A stretch of 64,000 nt of DNA from Cyrtodaria siliqua (GCA_037043455.1 JAWPHD010011275.1:1-64000), one strand, 5' to 3'. Numbered from the stretch's first letter, positions 48,570-59,929 are shown. Made by a program: numbers and translations. The notes: generated from the letters alone by a model not told the origin.

Positions 48570-49700
48570 TGTATGACATAAATCTGTATGAGTGAAAGTA
48601 GGTTGGAGCCCGCTTCCTCTTTGTTCTGAACAATATGCGGCGTATGCTTAAAATAACCGTACGGTAGGCAATTAAGCAAATTAGGCACAGTAGGAGTGGC
48701 TTATCCACTGGTCAATTTGTGCAGTTTGTAAACATAATAACATGTGGTATGGTAGAGCAATAAACTTCAGTGTGGTGAAATATGTATATCAGAGATAAAG
48801 AAGAAGAGATAAACATTCTAGGCAATTATCTATTACCTATTAATACGTGGAATTATTAACGTAGGAGTGTGTCCCTATTTGACTCCAATAAAAACAAATA
48901 ATCAAAACTTTTTTCAACAATTAAATCAAATAGAATTTCTTTTGTATACATTTATAAAGTGTTCACCGCCCTGGCAATAAACCATTTATTAAGTTTCAAG
49001 ATTATGTTTTGTTAATACATGTATGTATGCATTTATTTGCATTGATTTGTTTGGGTGTGGGCAAATTGAAGCCCACTGCCTCTTTGTTTCGTACAATACG
49101 TGGGTATATGCTTGTTAATATGACAGGAATGGCCCATATCTGTTTGAGTGCCCACTATCTCTATGTTCTTCTGTACAATACGTGTGTATATACTTCCTTG
49201 TAAAAAGACAGGTATGGTCAGTACGTGTAGTCTGGTAAGCTTGACACCCACTGCCTCTACGTGGTATACAATACGTGGGTGTGAACAACTTGAACTTTTC
49301 TGCATCTATGTTTCGTACACTACGTGGGCATTCTTACGTGTTAAAATGGCCTGCATCAGTTTGGGTGACTTGATGTATACAGTACTGGTTCTACTCAGGT
49401 TTACATTTACCACAGAAAACACCATTCAAACACAAACTTGTTTGGTTATGGGTAACTTGAAGCCCACTGCGTATGTGTTACGTGCAATACGTGCCTTATA
49501 TTCGTACATGTACAATGAAAGGTAATGACCTATATCTGTATATGAGTGGGTAATTTGAGATCCCTTATTCTATGTTCTGAACACTCCTGCGTATTATTTG
49601 ATATGTATGGTCTGTATCTATGGGTGTGAACAATTTGAAGCCCGATGCCCGTATTTTATAAATATGTAGATGGATGCTAACATCACATGTGTATAAAATG
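48570..49700. repeat. Degenerate tandem repeat, about 95-bp unit
   Basis: 'ttgaagcccactgcctct' and 'gtacaatacgtgggtatat' variants recur about seven times. The frames 49009-49203 and 49148-49525 are by-products. A SINE-like word 'cagtactggttctactcagg' lies at 49379. Confidence 0.7.
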
Positions 49701-49704
49701 CAAT

Positions 49705-50900
49705 ATGGAAAATGCTAAATAGGAGTCTTAACCTAAAAATAATAATAATAATAAAAACATTATAGATGGTCCAAAAAAACACACAAAAAAACAACATTTC
49801 CGTGTAAATGGTCTTTGGGTTAAGCCATATATATTGCTATAGGTAAGCATTTGGTTGGCGACCATTTTGCAATGTGCCATAACTAAGAATATATTGCCGT
49901 CTTTATGATCATCCTACACCAATGTATTTTCCATAGACGTACATTATAGCTCTAAGCTCTGTACTGAGTTCCCTAATATAAGAAGGTATATTTTTGCTTA
50001 CTTGTTTTGAAAGACCTATCTTAGTTTTATCAAAAAACAATACACAAACCATACATTGAGTATGTTTTGAAAAAGCTGTTTGGGTCGGATGGTGCTGACC
50101 CACCTACTTGCATGTAAAACATGAGGAAATGTAAAATATACTTCCTTTTTGATTATGCAACAAATTATGAATACATTGCACAAATGTATGATTTTACCAT
50201 TATAAGTACTCTTCAAACGTTGAATTTTAGTTTTTTAGCAAGATGTTTTGGTTTGTTTACCTTGTCAACCAATCAAAATTAAGAGATTCTGTGTAATAGC
50301 TCCGATTTACACTGGCACTTTTCCCCTGCCCGCTGATTGGTTGGTAATTGGTGTAGTCTGATCTTTAAACATTTGGCTGGCGGCCATTTTATAATGCAAT
50401 AAAAATTGTAGTTTCAAGGTAGATTACAATCAATTATCGCAGAAATTGATGCTTTTGTCTACTATGTCTGCATCTTATTGATCCTAGCTAAAAGTGTAAT
50501 GTGTATCGGAAAGAGAGGTCAAATAATACACATAGGCCCATACTATAAAATTGCTAAATCTGAGGCGATTAACATTTTATCAAATCAATTGGCATTAAAC
50601 GTGCATTCTTGATCTGTTTAAAACTTTAAAACTTACGGTTTACATAACTTGCACATTTGCAAACATAAATGTTAAGTATTGGAATAGTTCAAAGTAAATT
50701 ATGTTTACAAATAATTATCTGTTAAGTATATCGAATCAATATTATATACACGGTAAATGAAAATGCACCACAAAACAAAATCCTTTTAAAAGTTGGAATT
50801 TGAGGCATTTTGGACAAAATATGATATAATCCATATAAAGTGTTGACATTTAACTTTTTTTTACGTGCATATCTGGATTTAGTATATTCCACATTGGTGT
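49705..50900. other. Non-coding stretch
   Basis: AT-rich; no exon found. 'catttggttggcgaccattt' near 49848 resembles 'catttggctggcggccattt' near 50370, a possible diverged duplication. Confidence 0.4.
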
Positions 50901-50903
50901 TAT

Positions 50904-51048
50904 GAAATGCACGTGTGTGCCGACCACTTAAGTCCGCAGTTTGCTTTTTGTCCGCTGTTGCTTTATGTCCGTAGAAAACAAATTTGTCCACCATGACGCG
51001 TTCTGTTCGTAGCTGCGGACATAAGTGGTCGGCACACACATACATTTC
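50904..51048. mobile_element. 145-bp MITE with 36-bp terminal inverted repeats
   Basis: 50904-50939 (gaaatgcacgtgtgtgccga...) pairs with 51013-51048 with three mismatches. Too small to encode protein. Confidence 0.85.
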
Positions 51049-51718
51049 CGGATTTCTTCAGTTACATCGCACAAAGAAATCATTTTCTCAAAACATTCAT
51101 TGCATAATACTGTCAGAAGTCTAACAATAAGAAGGCTAATAAAACCAATTGGAATTTATTCCGAGACAGATTAATACAGATTGAAAAATATAGTGCAACA
51201 TTTTTCTTTTTGTAATTATCCATAGTGTTAACAATGTAAAATGACGAGGTTAATAACTGCGTAACTGCTTGTCATAAAAGCCTACAAATAAAGATATCAG
51301 ACAAGTAAGGTTTCAGGATTCAATACTTAAAACATAGAAAATATTGGTTCCTCAGTTTTATTTCAAATACATTGCGATTAATCCAACAGCATAAACATAT
51401 GGAGATAATGGTGAATTTTCATTGACCGTCAGTATATATTCAAACCTGTGGTAGAATAACAAAGAAAACTGAACTCTCAGATCTTTACTTAATTGTATGC
51501 AAGCGGGTTTAAAGGTACTACATCTCTAAAAAGGCTAGTGGGCGTGTACCGAAAGCAAATGGGAACGGTTTAACGCTTGGTTTACTACACACTTCAAGCT
51601 CGTGAAACGTGGCTGGAAACTTGTATATAAGGCAGTTTTATACCGAACCTATTTCATTTCTTTACTTGCGATCGACAAACATAAAACATACACACACATT
51701 CACTGAAAAATATTATAG

Positions 51719-51795
51719 CCTATGCGAGTTTTAAATCCATGACTTTCGGATTGACAGTCTGCGCTTTGTCATTGGGATCATCAGTTGGTTGGTCA
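51719..51795 (-). repeat. Degenerate tRNA-like (SINE head) remnant
   Basis: The reverse complement has 'gatcccaatgac...gactgtcaatcc' and 'gatttaaaactc', similar in layout to the tRNA-like sequence at 52063-52140 but more decayed. Confidence 0.3.
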
Positions 51796-51849
51796 ATAGC
51801 GTTATTTTTGTCGATATACTGATAGCATTATAGACGTTTGTTGACTTTA

Positions 51850-51895
51850 AGTGTGTGTGTGTGTGTATGTGTGTGTGTGTGTGTTTGTGTGTTTC
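51850..51895. repeat. (TG)n microsatellite
   Basis: An interrupted run of GT dinucleotides. Confidence 0.95.
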
Positions 51896-52062
51896 AATGC
51901 GTTTCTAAGTGCATACAAAAACCCCTCAAACAATTTAGTATGTATGGTCGTAAATCGGTATACTTATAAGGAGAAACACTTATACTAGGACGTCATTTTT
52001 AATCGTTCGTTGTAGCAACCATCTATATTAAAAAGACATGAGTCATAATCATTGAACATATT

Positions 52063-52140
52063 TCGCGCAACACGAGATTTGAACTCGAGTCCTCCAGATT
52101 GACAATCAGTATACATAATCATTAGGCCACCTAGGCGACT
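52063..52140 (-). repeat. tRNA-Asp-like sequence, probable SINE head or tRNA pseudogene
   Basis: On the minus strand: 'gtcgcctaggtggcctaatg', an anticodon-loop-like TTGTCAATC (GTC, Asp), B box GAGTTCAAATCTC. Acceptor pairing (GTCGC.../...GCGC) is imperfect, so a functional tRNA is doubtful. Confidence 0.45.
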
Positions 52141-52563
52141 GAAATACTTCTTTTTTATTTAGCAACGTATTCGTTTAATAATGGCTTTTGAGTTATTTCT
52201 CAAAGTTATTTCAAAAAAGCATACATAGTATTTTTTCAGCGTATACTATTCTTATGTTGGAATTTGCATTTTCTGGAGCGTTTTTTCGAGGTTCTTTGGA
52301 GTACGTATGCACTTAGAAAGGCATTGAATCATACACACAAAGTAAACACATACGAGTATATATACATGTATATGTATAATACAAAATGCTATACGTTGGA
52401 CAAGTATAGACCGAATATATACATCACAGCTGACGTATACATGGCTGGTTATCATTGAGACTAGCTCCAAACAGAGCTATACGCAGAAATGTCCGAATGT
52501 CAATGTCAAGCTAGTGATCAAAGATTGTAAGCAAAGGTGAGTGTGACTATTGATTTTTTCTAG

Positions 52564-52672
52564 AAAATGGCTACATTTGAAAATCTAGGAATGGCATTCC
52601 ATTTAATAATGTGGATACTTTGCTCACGACCCGCCGGAGTTATGTCAGATAAATGCTTTATTTGTAGGCAGG
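52564..52672 (+). CDS. Candidate signal-peptide exon of a small cysteine-rich protein
   Basis: Acceptor-like 'gattttttctag' ends at 52563. ATG at 52567 opens a hydrophobic leader (LGMAFHLIMWILCSRPAGV) followed by SDKCFICRQ, then G|GTATTT as a donor, phase 1. The C-x-x-C directly after a leader is how Ly6/uPAR-type proteins begin, but no second exon was found before 54.9 kb. It could be chance. Confidence 0.25.
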
Positions 52673-52899
52673 GTATTTATCCTGTGATATAATGTTACGT
52701 GTTTAATCATCCATCGTCAAAATCTACGAAAGTGTGACGAATTAATACAAAACAAACCAAAAAACGATTGTTGAACTCATACGACGTTTCGCGCATACAA
52801 TGTATTATAAATAATATACTAATCGTTCACGCTGTAGGTAGGGATTATTCACAACATTTGGAAAGAGCTTGTCAAAATGCACAAGAGCTGGTTTCACCA

Positions 52900-53112
52900 C
52901 TATAGAGCTGATACTTCTGCTAGTGTCATTGGCGTTACAAGCGTCCGGTATAAAAACAACAACAAAAAAACTACTTCTTGTCTAAACTGATTAGGTAATG
53001 GAAAATCACCACGTAATTCCAATTCTGTATCATCGTTAATTTCACTAGTCAGACTTATTTTTGTTAATAACAGTGCCATTAACACCACGTAATTGTTTTT
53101 GATATGCTGCAC
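52900..53112 (-). other. Hypothetical 70-residue frame with a leader-like start, minus strand
   Basis: It starts MQHIKNNYVVLMALLLTKIS (basic then hydrophobic, like a signal peptide) followed by an acidic stretch; the rest is hydrophobic and looks like read-through into non-coding DNA. Unrecognised. Confidence 0.15.
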
Positions 53113-53119
53113 AACACGC

Positions 53120-54040
53120 GATCAAGAAATGGAAAATAAAAAATGATCTCATAATAGTCTTTAACTGTCATTTTATATCCACCAGCATTTGAACGATGAT
53201 ACTGCCGTCCAAATTCCCGGGATCAATAGGATACAATTTCAATCAAAGAAGAGATTTTTACTGCACAGTCATACATTTTGTCGAAACTTGTGCAGTCAGA
53301 CCTAAGATATTGTATTACATCAATAAGGTGTTTATAATAAGAATAAGACTTCCAACTGTTCCATTGCATGATTGAAACTTTCTGCATCACTAGGATATTG
53401 AAATGTAGATGCATCGTGTATGTTTACAAAGCATCATATAGTAAATAGTGAACAATAGTGCCCTAACCGTGTACTGAAGGAGTCTAAACATGTACGCGAC
53501 ATCCATCTAGTATCGGACAATGTCGGAAATATAGCCTCTTTTATGTTGTACGATCGGGTTAAAACTAGGTATGTAGGTGCACCTATAAATAAATGTTGGT
53601 TCACCTATAAATATTACCTGTAACAATTTATAATACATTAAAACATGGTAAAATTAACAAGGTAAAATAAACATGGTAAAATAACGAATTAAACTGAAAT
53701 CTATTTTTTTTATTTAATTATATGCAAGCGGTTTTAAAGCCAAAACAATACAGGATTAATACACAGAGGTGCTAATTTTAAAACTTAAAACTAAAAACTA
53801 AAAACTTAAGATTGTCATTTGTCCCCTTAATCCTGTAAAAAGTTGAAGTCTTGACGTCCGAAACTATTTTGGCACGGATATTACATATGCATAATATAAT
53901 TACATTCTAGTTTGTTGGAGATTAATACATAGCAACTTTTGAGCCGTCATATGTGTCGCTTAAGCGTTGAAACATATATCCATACAGTAAAACAACTCAA
54001 TTTACTATTTTCCGATTGTTCGGCTTTATCCCAACTCCCC
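53120..54040. other. Non-coding stretch
   Basis: AT-rich; short tandem words such as 'aaaacttaaaactaaaa' near 53780. No exon seen. Confidence 0.45.
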
Positions 54041-54041
54041 A

Positions 54042-54265
54042 TTAACCCTTAGCCTGCTAAGGGCAACTATAATAGCCTTTGCGTCCATTGTAAACCCAGA
54101 CCTGCCTGCGAGTAAGTAGCTCGCAGGCTGATCAGGGTTTGCAATGTCCTGCTACTCATCAGTCATTTCTAAAAACTAAAAAAAACACCTTTGTAACATA
54201 AATGGAATGGCATAAATTTAAATAAAGGACAGTCCATTATACATTCATAGCGAGATAAGGGTTAA
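54042..54265. mobile_element. 224-bp MITE
   Basis: Starts TTAACCCTTAGCCTG and ends AGATAAGGGTTAA, complementary ends. A small internal hairpin 'ctgcctgcgagtaagtagct' lies near 54104. Homologous to 45428-45612. Confidence 0.75.
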
Positions 54266-54914
54266 AGCGAAACCCTACACGATAATTGTGTTACTACATC
54301 AGTCAGAGATACGCTTTCTTCGCATGCTGCACTAATACGTTCGTTCAAATAAAGCATCATTGAAGCATACATTCACTTATGTTACCACGTAATGATGGAT
54401 ATTGGAAGAAACAGAACTTGGTAAAACTCATTCTTTTACCCACTAAGGCATTCTTTCAATCACGAAATGAACTTGTAATAATATCCGAATAATAATCTGT
54501 TGATAAATTGAAGACAAAACAAGGAGCACACAAGCACCATTATCACGGCTGTTCTAGTCAAGAGTCACGTGACTCGCAGACGCGATATAGAAAAGTCCAA
54601 TACAATGATCAATTCTAAGGAATATATTAAAAAACAAACAATATTTTTCTTCGTTTTGTTTAGAGTTTCTTTAACGTTTTGTTTTCGTTACATTTCAACC
54701 AAAACACAACACCGCGGTAACGGCCTGTAGAAAGAGAATGTGCCTAACTAAAGAACTTCGTTACCATTGACGCCGTTATATCTTAAAGTACATTGTGTAT
54801 GCAACTGGGATGCCAGTAAAGTCGGCTGGCTATGCCAGAATCGATTATTCCCGGTGTGGCCATGCTCGTTAAAGCATCTTATGTAATGTTATAATTATCT
54901 TGATTTCTTTGCAG

Positions 54915-55349
54915 TGAAAAAGAAGCCGATGTATATCATCAATTTACTGGCGAGTTTAACCTGTATGGTATTCTTTATCAAGCATGCAAACTGCGAGGAG
55001 CTATCGATCTGCACAAAATACAGGCTCAAGATTTCAAATACTCAAGTACTCACTTGTAATATGTGCCCCCCTGGGACTTATTTTATTGAAGACTGCACTG
55101 CCCATGATTTAAATGCGAACTGTTCGGCTTGTCCCGATGGAACCTACGAACCCTATCACAACATAGCGTATACTTGCGCGCCATGTACTGAGACGTGTCT
55201 CAGTGTGCGTGAATTTAAATACCAGAACTGTAGTGGAAAAAGCGACACAATTTGCAGGTGCAAAGATGGTTTCTATAGAATGCAAGGGGGTGGAAAATTG
55301 TGTTCACGTATCGACGCCTGTCCCCCAGCGAAAGGTGTGACACAACAAG
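54915..55349 (+). CDS. Gene 2 exon: signal peptide and cysteine-rich domains
   Basis: Acceptor 'tttctttgcag' ends at 54914; donor 'AAG|GTCAGT' follows 55349, phase 1. It opens with TGAAAAAG exactly like gene 1; the first internal ATG is at 54929. Compared with gene 1 it has a seven-residue insertion with an extra cysteine just after the leader (EELSICTK). Confidence 0.87.
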
Positions 55350-58300
55350 GTCAGTATTATATTAAGTTACACATTCTACCATACCAATTAATTTTCCATT
55401 GTACGGCTTATCAAATTAGGTATTAACAGCCGTTCCAAACGAGTGGAAGAGAATACAGAAATCACCCTAGTTTTACTATTCAGTACATTCCACTAGTTTT
55501 TCTATATATCTAGAGGGTAGACTCCAGTACACTCCACTTTCTATTATAATATAATGCTAAACGACCACTGCGCCACCATCCTACCAATAAACTCGAGAAA
55601 TATATGGATACTGGCTTACAGGCGATTAATATGTTTGTCAATTTTGATCATAAAAGTGCGGCATATGCATCAGTATACATGGTTTTCACAATAAAACAAA
55701 TATTAAATAATAATTAAAAGCGAGCTTTAGGACCCAACGCTACCGGGTCATTGCAAAAATAAGCTTTCTTATTTATTGCTAACATACTACATGACCAGTT
55801 AGCGCAGGTATATCACTTGAGGCCCGATTATAGTTTGTCTTTGTATAACATTGTTATATTGAATAGTGTCTAAGGTATAGAAGTATATAGTATTTTGTAC
55901 TTTACTTTTATGAAATAGTGTTTTGTTTTAGCAAGTACTGTACTGAATACAAAAGTTGTGCTATGTGGCGGCTGTAAAACGTCGCCATGTCTACCGATCA
56001 TTAGCCTAGGTGTTATTACCGACTGGTCCTTTGAGATCATCAAGCTTTGTGTGACTTTAAAGTAGAATACCGCTTAAGCCGGTGCTAGGGGCGTAAGAGG
56101 TGCTACACCTTATATTACATGAACAAACTAAATAAACTGAGTCAGCTACTTTTCTCTCTTCTTTATAGGAATCTATTCGATAATAAGAGTAGGGCACGGT
56201 TCCCGGATTCCTATGTATCCTTCCCCTCTCTCTGGGGCGGCTCTAAATAAACTATACTGTGTTGATGAGCCGTTAAACAACATTCAATTCAATTAAATTA
56301 TTTATGTTTGTTGCTTTTAAGGGATCCCCGTTCCATTATTTGTTGATAATTTTTCATTGCTTTTAGAAAAGAAAAAACATTAAAGCACACAATTAATGAA
56401 AATTCTGCTTGTAAGTATTGAATGTTGTTTAACGGCTCTTCAACACAGTACAGGTTATTTAGAGCCGCCCCAGAGAGAGGGGAACGATACATAGAAATCC
56501 GGGAACCTGCCCTACTCTTATTATCGAATAGATTCCTATGGTTCTTTAACGTGCTCGGAGGATAGACCGATACACGGGACCGCCCGGTTTACGTCCCCAT
56601 CCGACGGACGAGGCTAAGGAAATCTGCTTGTAAGTATTAATGTGTTAACTTCATACAAATCCTGTTTTCGGAGGGCCTCATCATCCAATACAAGACTGAA
56701 TAACATCATTTTGTCATGCAATTGCATGTCTAACTGTGATTTACAGTTCCGTAAACAAATTCTCTTTCTCCACCACCCCAAATACAATAGGCTCTAAATA
56801 TGGCCAAAAGCAAAAGCATCCTGTCAATATCTTGCACAAATATGTTCTTACGGCATACAGCTAGTTCATTGTGAGTAGAGAAATACACAATCATAATCAT
56901 TGTATAAGTCACGAATTTCTGTAAACATAATCGACAGTCTAGCTGCCACATATTTGTTACAGCATATATTATTTGTTGATTTTGATATACGAATGTGCAA
57001 GTTGCGTGGAAGCATTTATTACCATTATGACACGTTTGAAGCAGCTATTCCGCAAACAACAGCCAAGTTATGTAATAGACGTACACCGTGTCTCAACCTA
57101 CTGACCACGTGGTATATATATATATATATAACTTACATATAATCCTCAACATAATTTAACAATTGTAAAATAATACAACTAAACTTAAAAATTGCAAAAT
57201 AACAAAATTGCAAAATAACAGTAAATTGTATAATAAGCACTTTAAAAATAGACACAGTATAAACGGCTTTAACCAGCCAGGCCAAACCCCAAAACTGGAG
57301 CGTTGAATGAAGAGTTACCAACAATGTAAATTGCGTGTTTGGTCTAAGATCTCAAGCAGATAACCTTAAAGAAGAAGACGCACACACACGCGCACGGTAC
57401 GCACTCACTCGTGATTTAATTATTTAAAAAATCGTTATAAGCAGAACTACATATGTGTATATTTTGTGCATTTTAAAGATTAAAATTGTACCTTTTTGTT
57501 CACAGGTGACCATGAGAAGAATACAGTGTGTGCTTCGTGCGACCGAGAGTATTTCTCATCAAGCACTTCCACTAAGGAGCCATGTAAGAAGTGCACGGAA
57601 TGTTCTCCAGGGTCCAGCCCAAAACAGCCATGGACCGCTTATGAAGACACCATATGTGTAAAAGATGGTACGTTAATTATACTTGTATTTGAAAATATGA
57701 ACGTTGTAACAGTTGCTGATTGAGTTAGAAAATGCAACATAATTGAAAATAGGTGTTGCCTCTATCCAAGAAATGTTATCAAAGTAAAACAATATATCAC
57801 AGATGCACTATTGAACGCATAACATACACCACTTAGATTGGCAATTTGGAAATGGACACACTTTTTTAAAAATGAGTTTGTTTAACCTATATCGACATCA
57901 ATCTGGTGCTATTATGCTCATTATTGCTCACATAGATACCCTGTTGACAATTAAAGGATGCATACAACCTTCATTGATCTATAGTTGCAAGTTTTAAAGT
58001 AATTGACTCAATTAGCATCATAACAATCCATTTATGATTACCTGTCGTATATATGGTACATATTCGACAGGTAATGGAAAATGTATAACAGGATAGTATG
58101 CCATGTCATGTAATACTCGTTTTCCAAAATGTTCTTTGATCGTCTTATCTGGTCTGTATTTGTACATGAAGTTGTACATATACATAAACTACTTTTTATT
58201 TTATTAACAATTCATATTTAACCAGCATTTCTTCAAATGTTGCAGGCTTGACGAGCCAAACTCCAGTAGTTGATGATGGATCGCCATCAGAAAGATCGAC

Positions 58301-59927
58301 GTGCGGTAAAGTTTATATTATTTTGTGAAATAACCTTTTCTAATGCATTGTTATCAATTAGATGCCATCAGGTTTCAAAGTAGGCGACATAAGAAACTTG
58401 AAATATGTCCTGATCAGACGTAATTTATCCTGTATTTAATTTCATAATGTTTTGTGCGTCTTTGCATTTGGTCGGAGTTCAGTTATTGTGTTGTCCGTTA
58501 AACTGCTTTAGTGTTCGTGACGTTTTATACCTTACAAGTCTTTCTCCAAACATAAATGCTTCAAGAAATCTTCTTCAGAGGGACTGACTGCTTGTAGTGT
58601 CGGGTCCGTTGTGGTTTTCATCGTAGTGGTAGTCGTATCGATCGTGTACATTATCAAAATCCGTCGAAGATTGTCACGTGATATATCCAGGTAAGGTTAA
58701 CCTGTTTCATTGTGAAAGTCAAATGTCTTAGAAGAGTATTGGTTTACCTCATTTAATGTTTTTATTTGGTAACGCAATGGTAAATAACTCTATATAAAAG
58801 GAGAATATATGTTAACACTGGGAGTGCAAGCATGCACATACATGCAAAGAGTTAGTAAGTTTCGTGCGTAAAAATCCATTGGAGGACGTCACAGCACCGA
58901 ACATAAAGCAACAAAGTAACAATAGCCAGATAACGGTGACTGATACGAGAAAAGTTAATAATGTGATAAAGTGATAGAAGTTAAAACTTGGAAGGCAGAA
59001 ATCATGGGTGTTATATTTAAGTCGCTTCGTTTGGCGTGCTCACTATTTTCTACCAGATATTTTTTGTATACTTTCATGTAATGCAAATTATTCGGGACAA
59101 TATGAATCCAAAAGAGTATCCAATAACTACCAATCCTGAGATAGTAAAATAGGATTATTACTAGAGTAACGTGTTCTGGAAGTTTGTATCACCTCGAGTT
59201 GGTAAATGCCAGATCTGGCATTTACCTACGAGAGGTGATACAAACTCTTCCAGAACACGTTACGTTAGTAATGATCCTTTTATTATATACCTCTTACACA
59301 TCATTAACATAGAAATATTTGCATTGCTATTGCATACACATTCAATAAAGAATATTATTTCTCGATAAAGTGCAGCGGGAAAATGTATGTTGTTTTAAGG
59401 TATTGGTGTTCATTGGTCTGACCTACTTGTTCTGTTTGTAGGACTTAAGGTCGTCTTGACGTTCTCACGCATAGTGGCGTAAAACATGCTTGAATCATTG
59501 GAAAAATCGCTGTTCTATATTTAGTAAGATAGTTACAATAATTCTATTTTTAATAGCATAGTGATAACCTGTAGTGTGATACAGGTTGTTGTATTCCACT
59601 GTAAGAAAATGAAGGTACTATGTATATATAATTGATAGGTATATAATAAAACAAATTACTTTGAAGTAATGCCATCGTCAGATTGGGAGGGATTAGTGGT
59701 AATGGAGAAAAATGTAGTAATAGACACCACTTGTGATACGACTGACTCAATATTTGAATATAATTGCCGTGTTTTTAAAATATTCAATGACAGTTTTGTT
59801 GTTCATTCGGTAGCGTTTTATTTCACCTCGTTATAATGCATGTCTAATATTTCTCCACAGATACATGTTTGCATATTGGAAGAATAAAACAGTGTCAGAA
59901 GATGGAGAGTATGATGCACATGGGTGA
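54915..59927 (+). CDS. TNF receptor superfamily-like membrane protein, gene 2 (five coding exons, short tail)
   Basis: Exons: coding 54929-55349 (exon begins 54915), 57506-57667, 58246-58305, 58579-58690, 59861-59927. Intron phases are 1,1,1,2; the sum is 822 nt, 273 residues plus stop. The first exon encodes a hydrophobic leader ending ANC and cysteine-rich repeats closely matching gene 1 (CPDGTYEPYHNIA, SDTICRCKDG, DACPPAKGV). Exon 2 is a further repeat, exon 3 a 20-residue stalk, exon 4 a valine-rich membrane helix (about 222-240) followed by KIRRR. The last exon adds only about 20 residues and meets TGA at 59925-59927. The stop overlaps a weak possible donor (GG|GTGAAT), so a longer spliced tail is not excluded. 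As read, the tail lacks a death domain and a TRAF-type motif. It could act as a modulatory or decoy-like receptor, which is inference. Confidence 0.8.
56050..56166 (+). repeat. Dispersed retroelement-like repeat (subfamily 2), in gene 2 intron 1
   Basis: 'actttaaagtagaataccgc', 'ccggtgctaggggcgtaag', 'aggtgctacacct', 'ctacttttctctctt' match the reverse strand of 8640-8770. Confidence 0.6.
56168..56296 (+). mobile_element. 5'-truncated tRNA-Thr-like SINE
   Basis: Matches 35402-35529 (ggaatctattcgataataa, ctctctctggggcggctct, gatgagccgttaaacaac) with an (ATTCA)n tail. The head is missing, as expected of truncated reverse transcription. Confidence 0.85.
56420..56622 (-). mobile_element. 5'-truncated SINE, minus strand, with 16-bp target duplication
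   Basis: Reverse complement of 35330-35529. Flanked by direct copies of 'tctgcttgtaagtatt' at 56404-56419 and 56623-56638, which mark the insertion site. It faces the plus-strand copy 125 bp upstream. Confidence 0.9.
57506..57667 (+). CDS. Gene 2 exon: last cysteine-rich domain
   Basis: Acceptor 'tttttgttcacag' ends at 57505; donor 'G|GTACGT' follows 57667; phase 1 both sides. Homologous to 8295-8453. Two cysteines of the gene 1 exon are changed here (GFC to GSS, HPC to QPW), but the final DTICVKD is closer to the family consensus. Confidence 0.86.
58034..58075. repeat. Small hairpin in gene 2 intron 2
   Basis: 'attacctgtcgtatat' pairs with 'acatattcgacaggtaat'. Confidence 0.7.
58246..58305 (+). 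CDS. Gene 2 exon: extracellular stalk
   Basis: Acceptor 'caaatgttgcag' ends at 58245; donor 'G|GTAAAG' follows 58305; phase 1 both sides, 60 nt. It encodes a Ser/Thr/Pro-rich linker ending in cysteine. Gene 1 shows no separate equivalent exon between 8453 and 10265. Confidence 0.75.
58579..58690 (+). CDS. Gene 2 exon: transmembrane segment
   Basis: Acceptor 'aatcttcttcag' ends at 58578; donor 'AG|GTAAGG' follows 58690; enters phase 1, leaves phase 2, the same exit phase as the gene 1 membrane exon. It encodes a run of valine and isoleucine followed by KIRRRLSRD. Confidence 0.82.
59145..59500. mobile_element. Foldback element copy B, in gene 2 intron 4
   Basis: A near-perfect palindrome centred on AGATCT at 59211-59216; inner arms 59166-59213 and 59214-59263 differ by a 2-bp insertion and a few bases, and weaker pairing reaches about 59285. 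The following sequence to 59500 matches 4640-4880. The frame 59171-59368 is a by-product. Confidence 0.85.
59861..59927 (+). CDS. Gene 2 terminal (or penultimate) exon
   Basis: Acceptor 'atttctccacag' ends at 59860. Twenty-one residues (YMFAYWKNK..., ending YDAHG) then TGA at 59925-59927. A GGGTGAAT at the stop could serve as a weak donor to an unseen exon; none was convincing before 62 kb. Confidence 0.65.
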
Positions 59928-59929
59928 AT

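Noticed and set aside
52063..52140. A functional tRNA-Asp gene
   Set aside because: Imperfect acceptor pairing and a degraded second copy nearby point to a SINE-derived or pseudo-tRNA.
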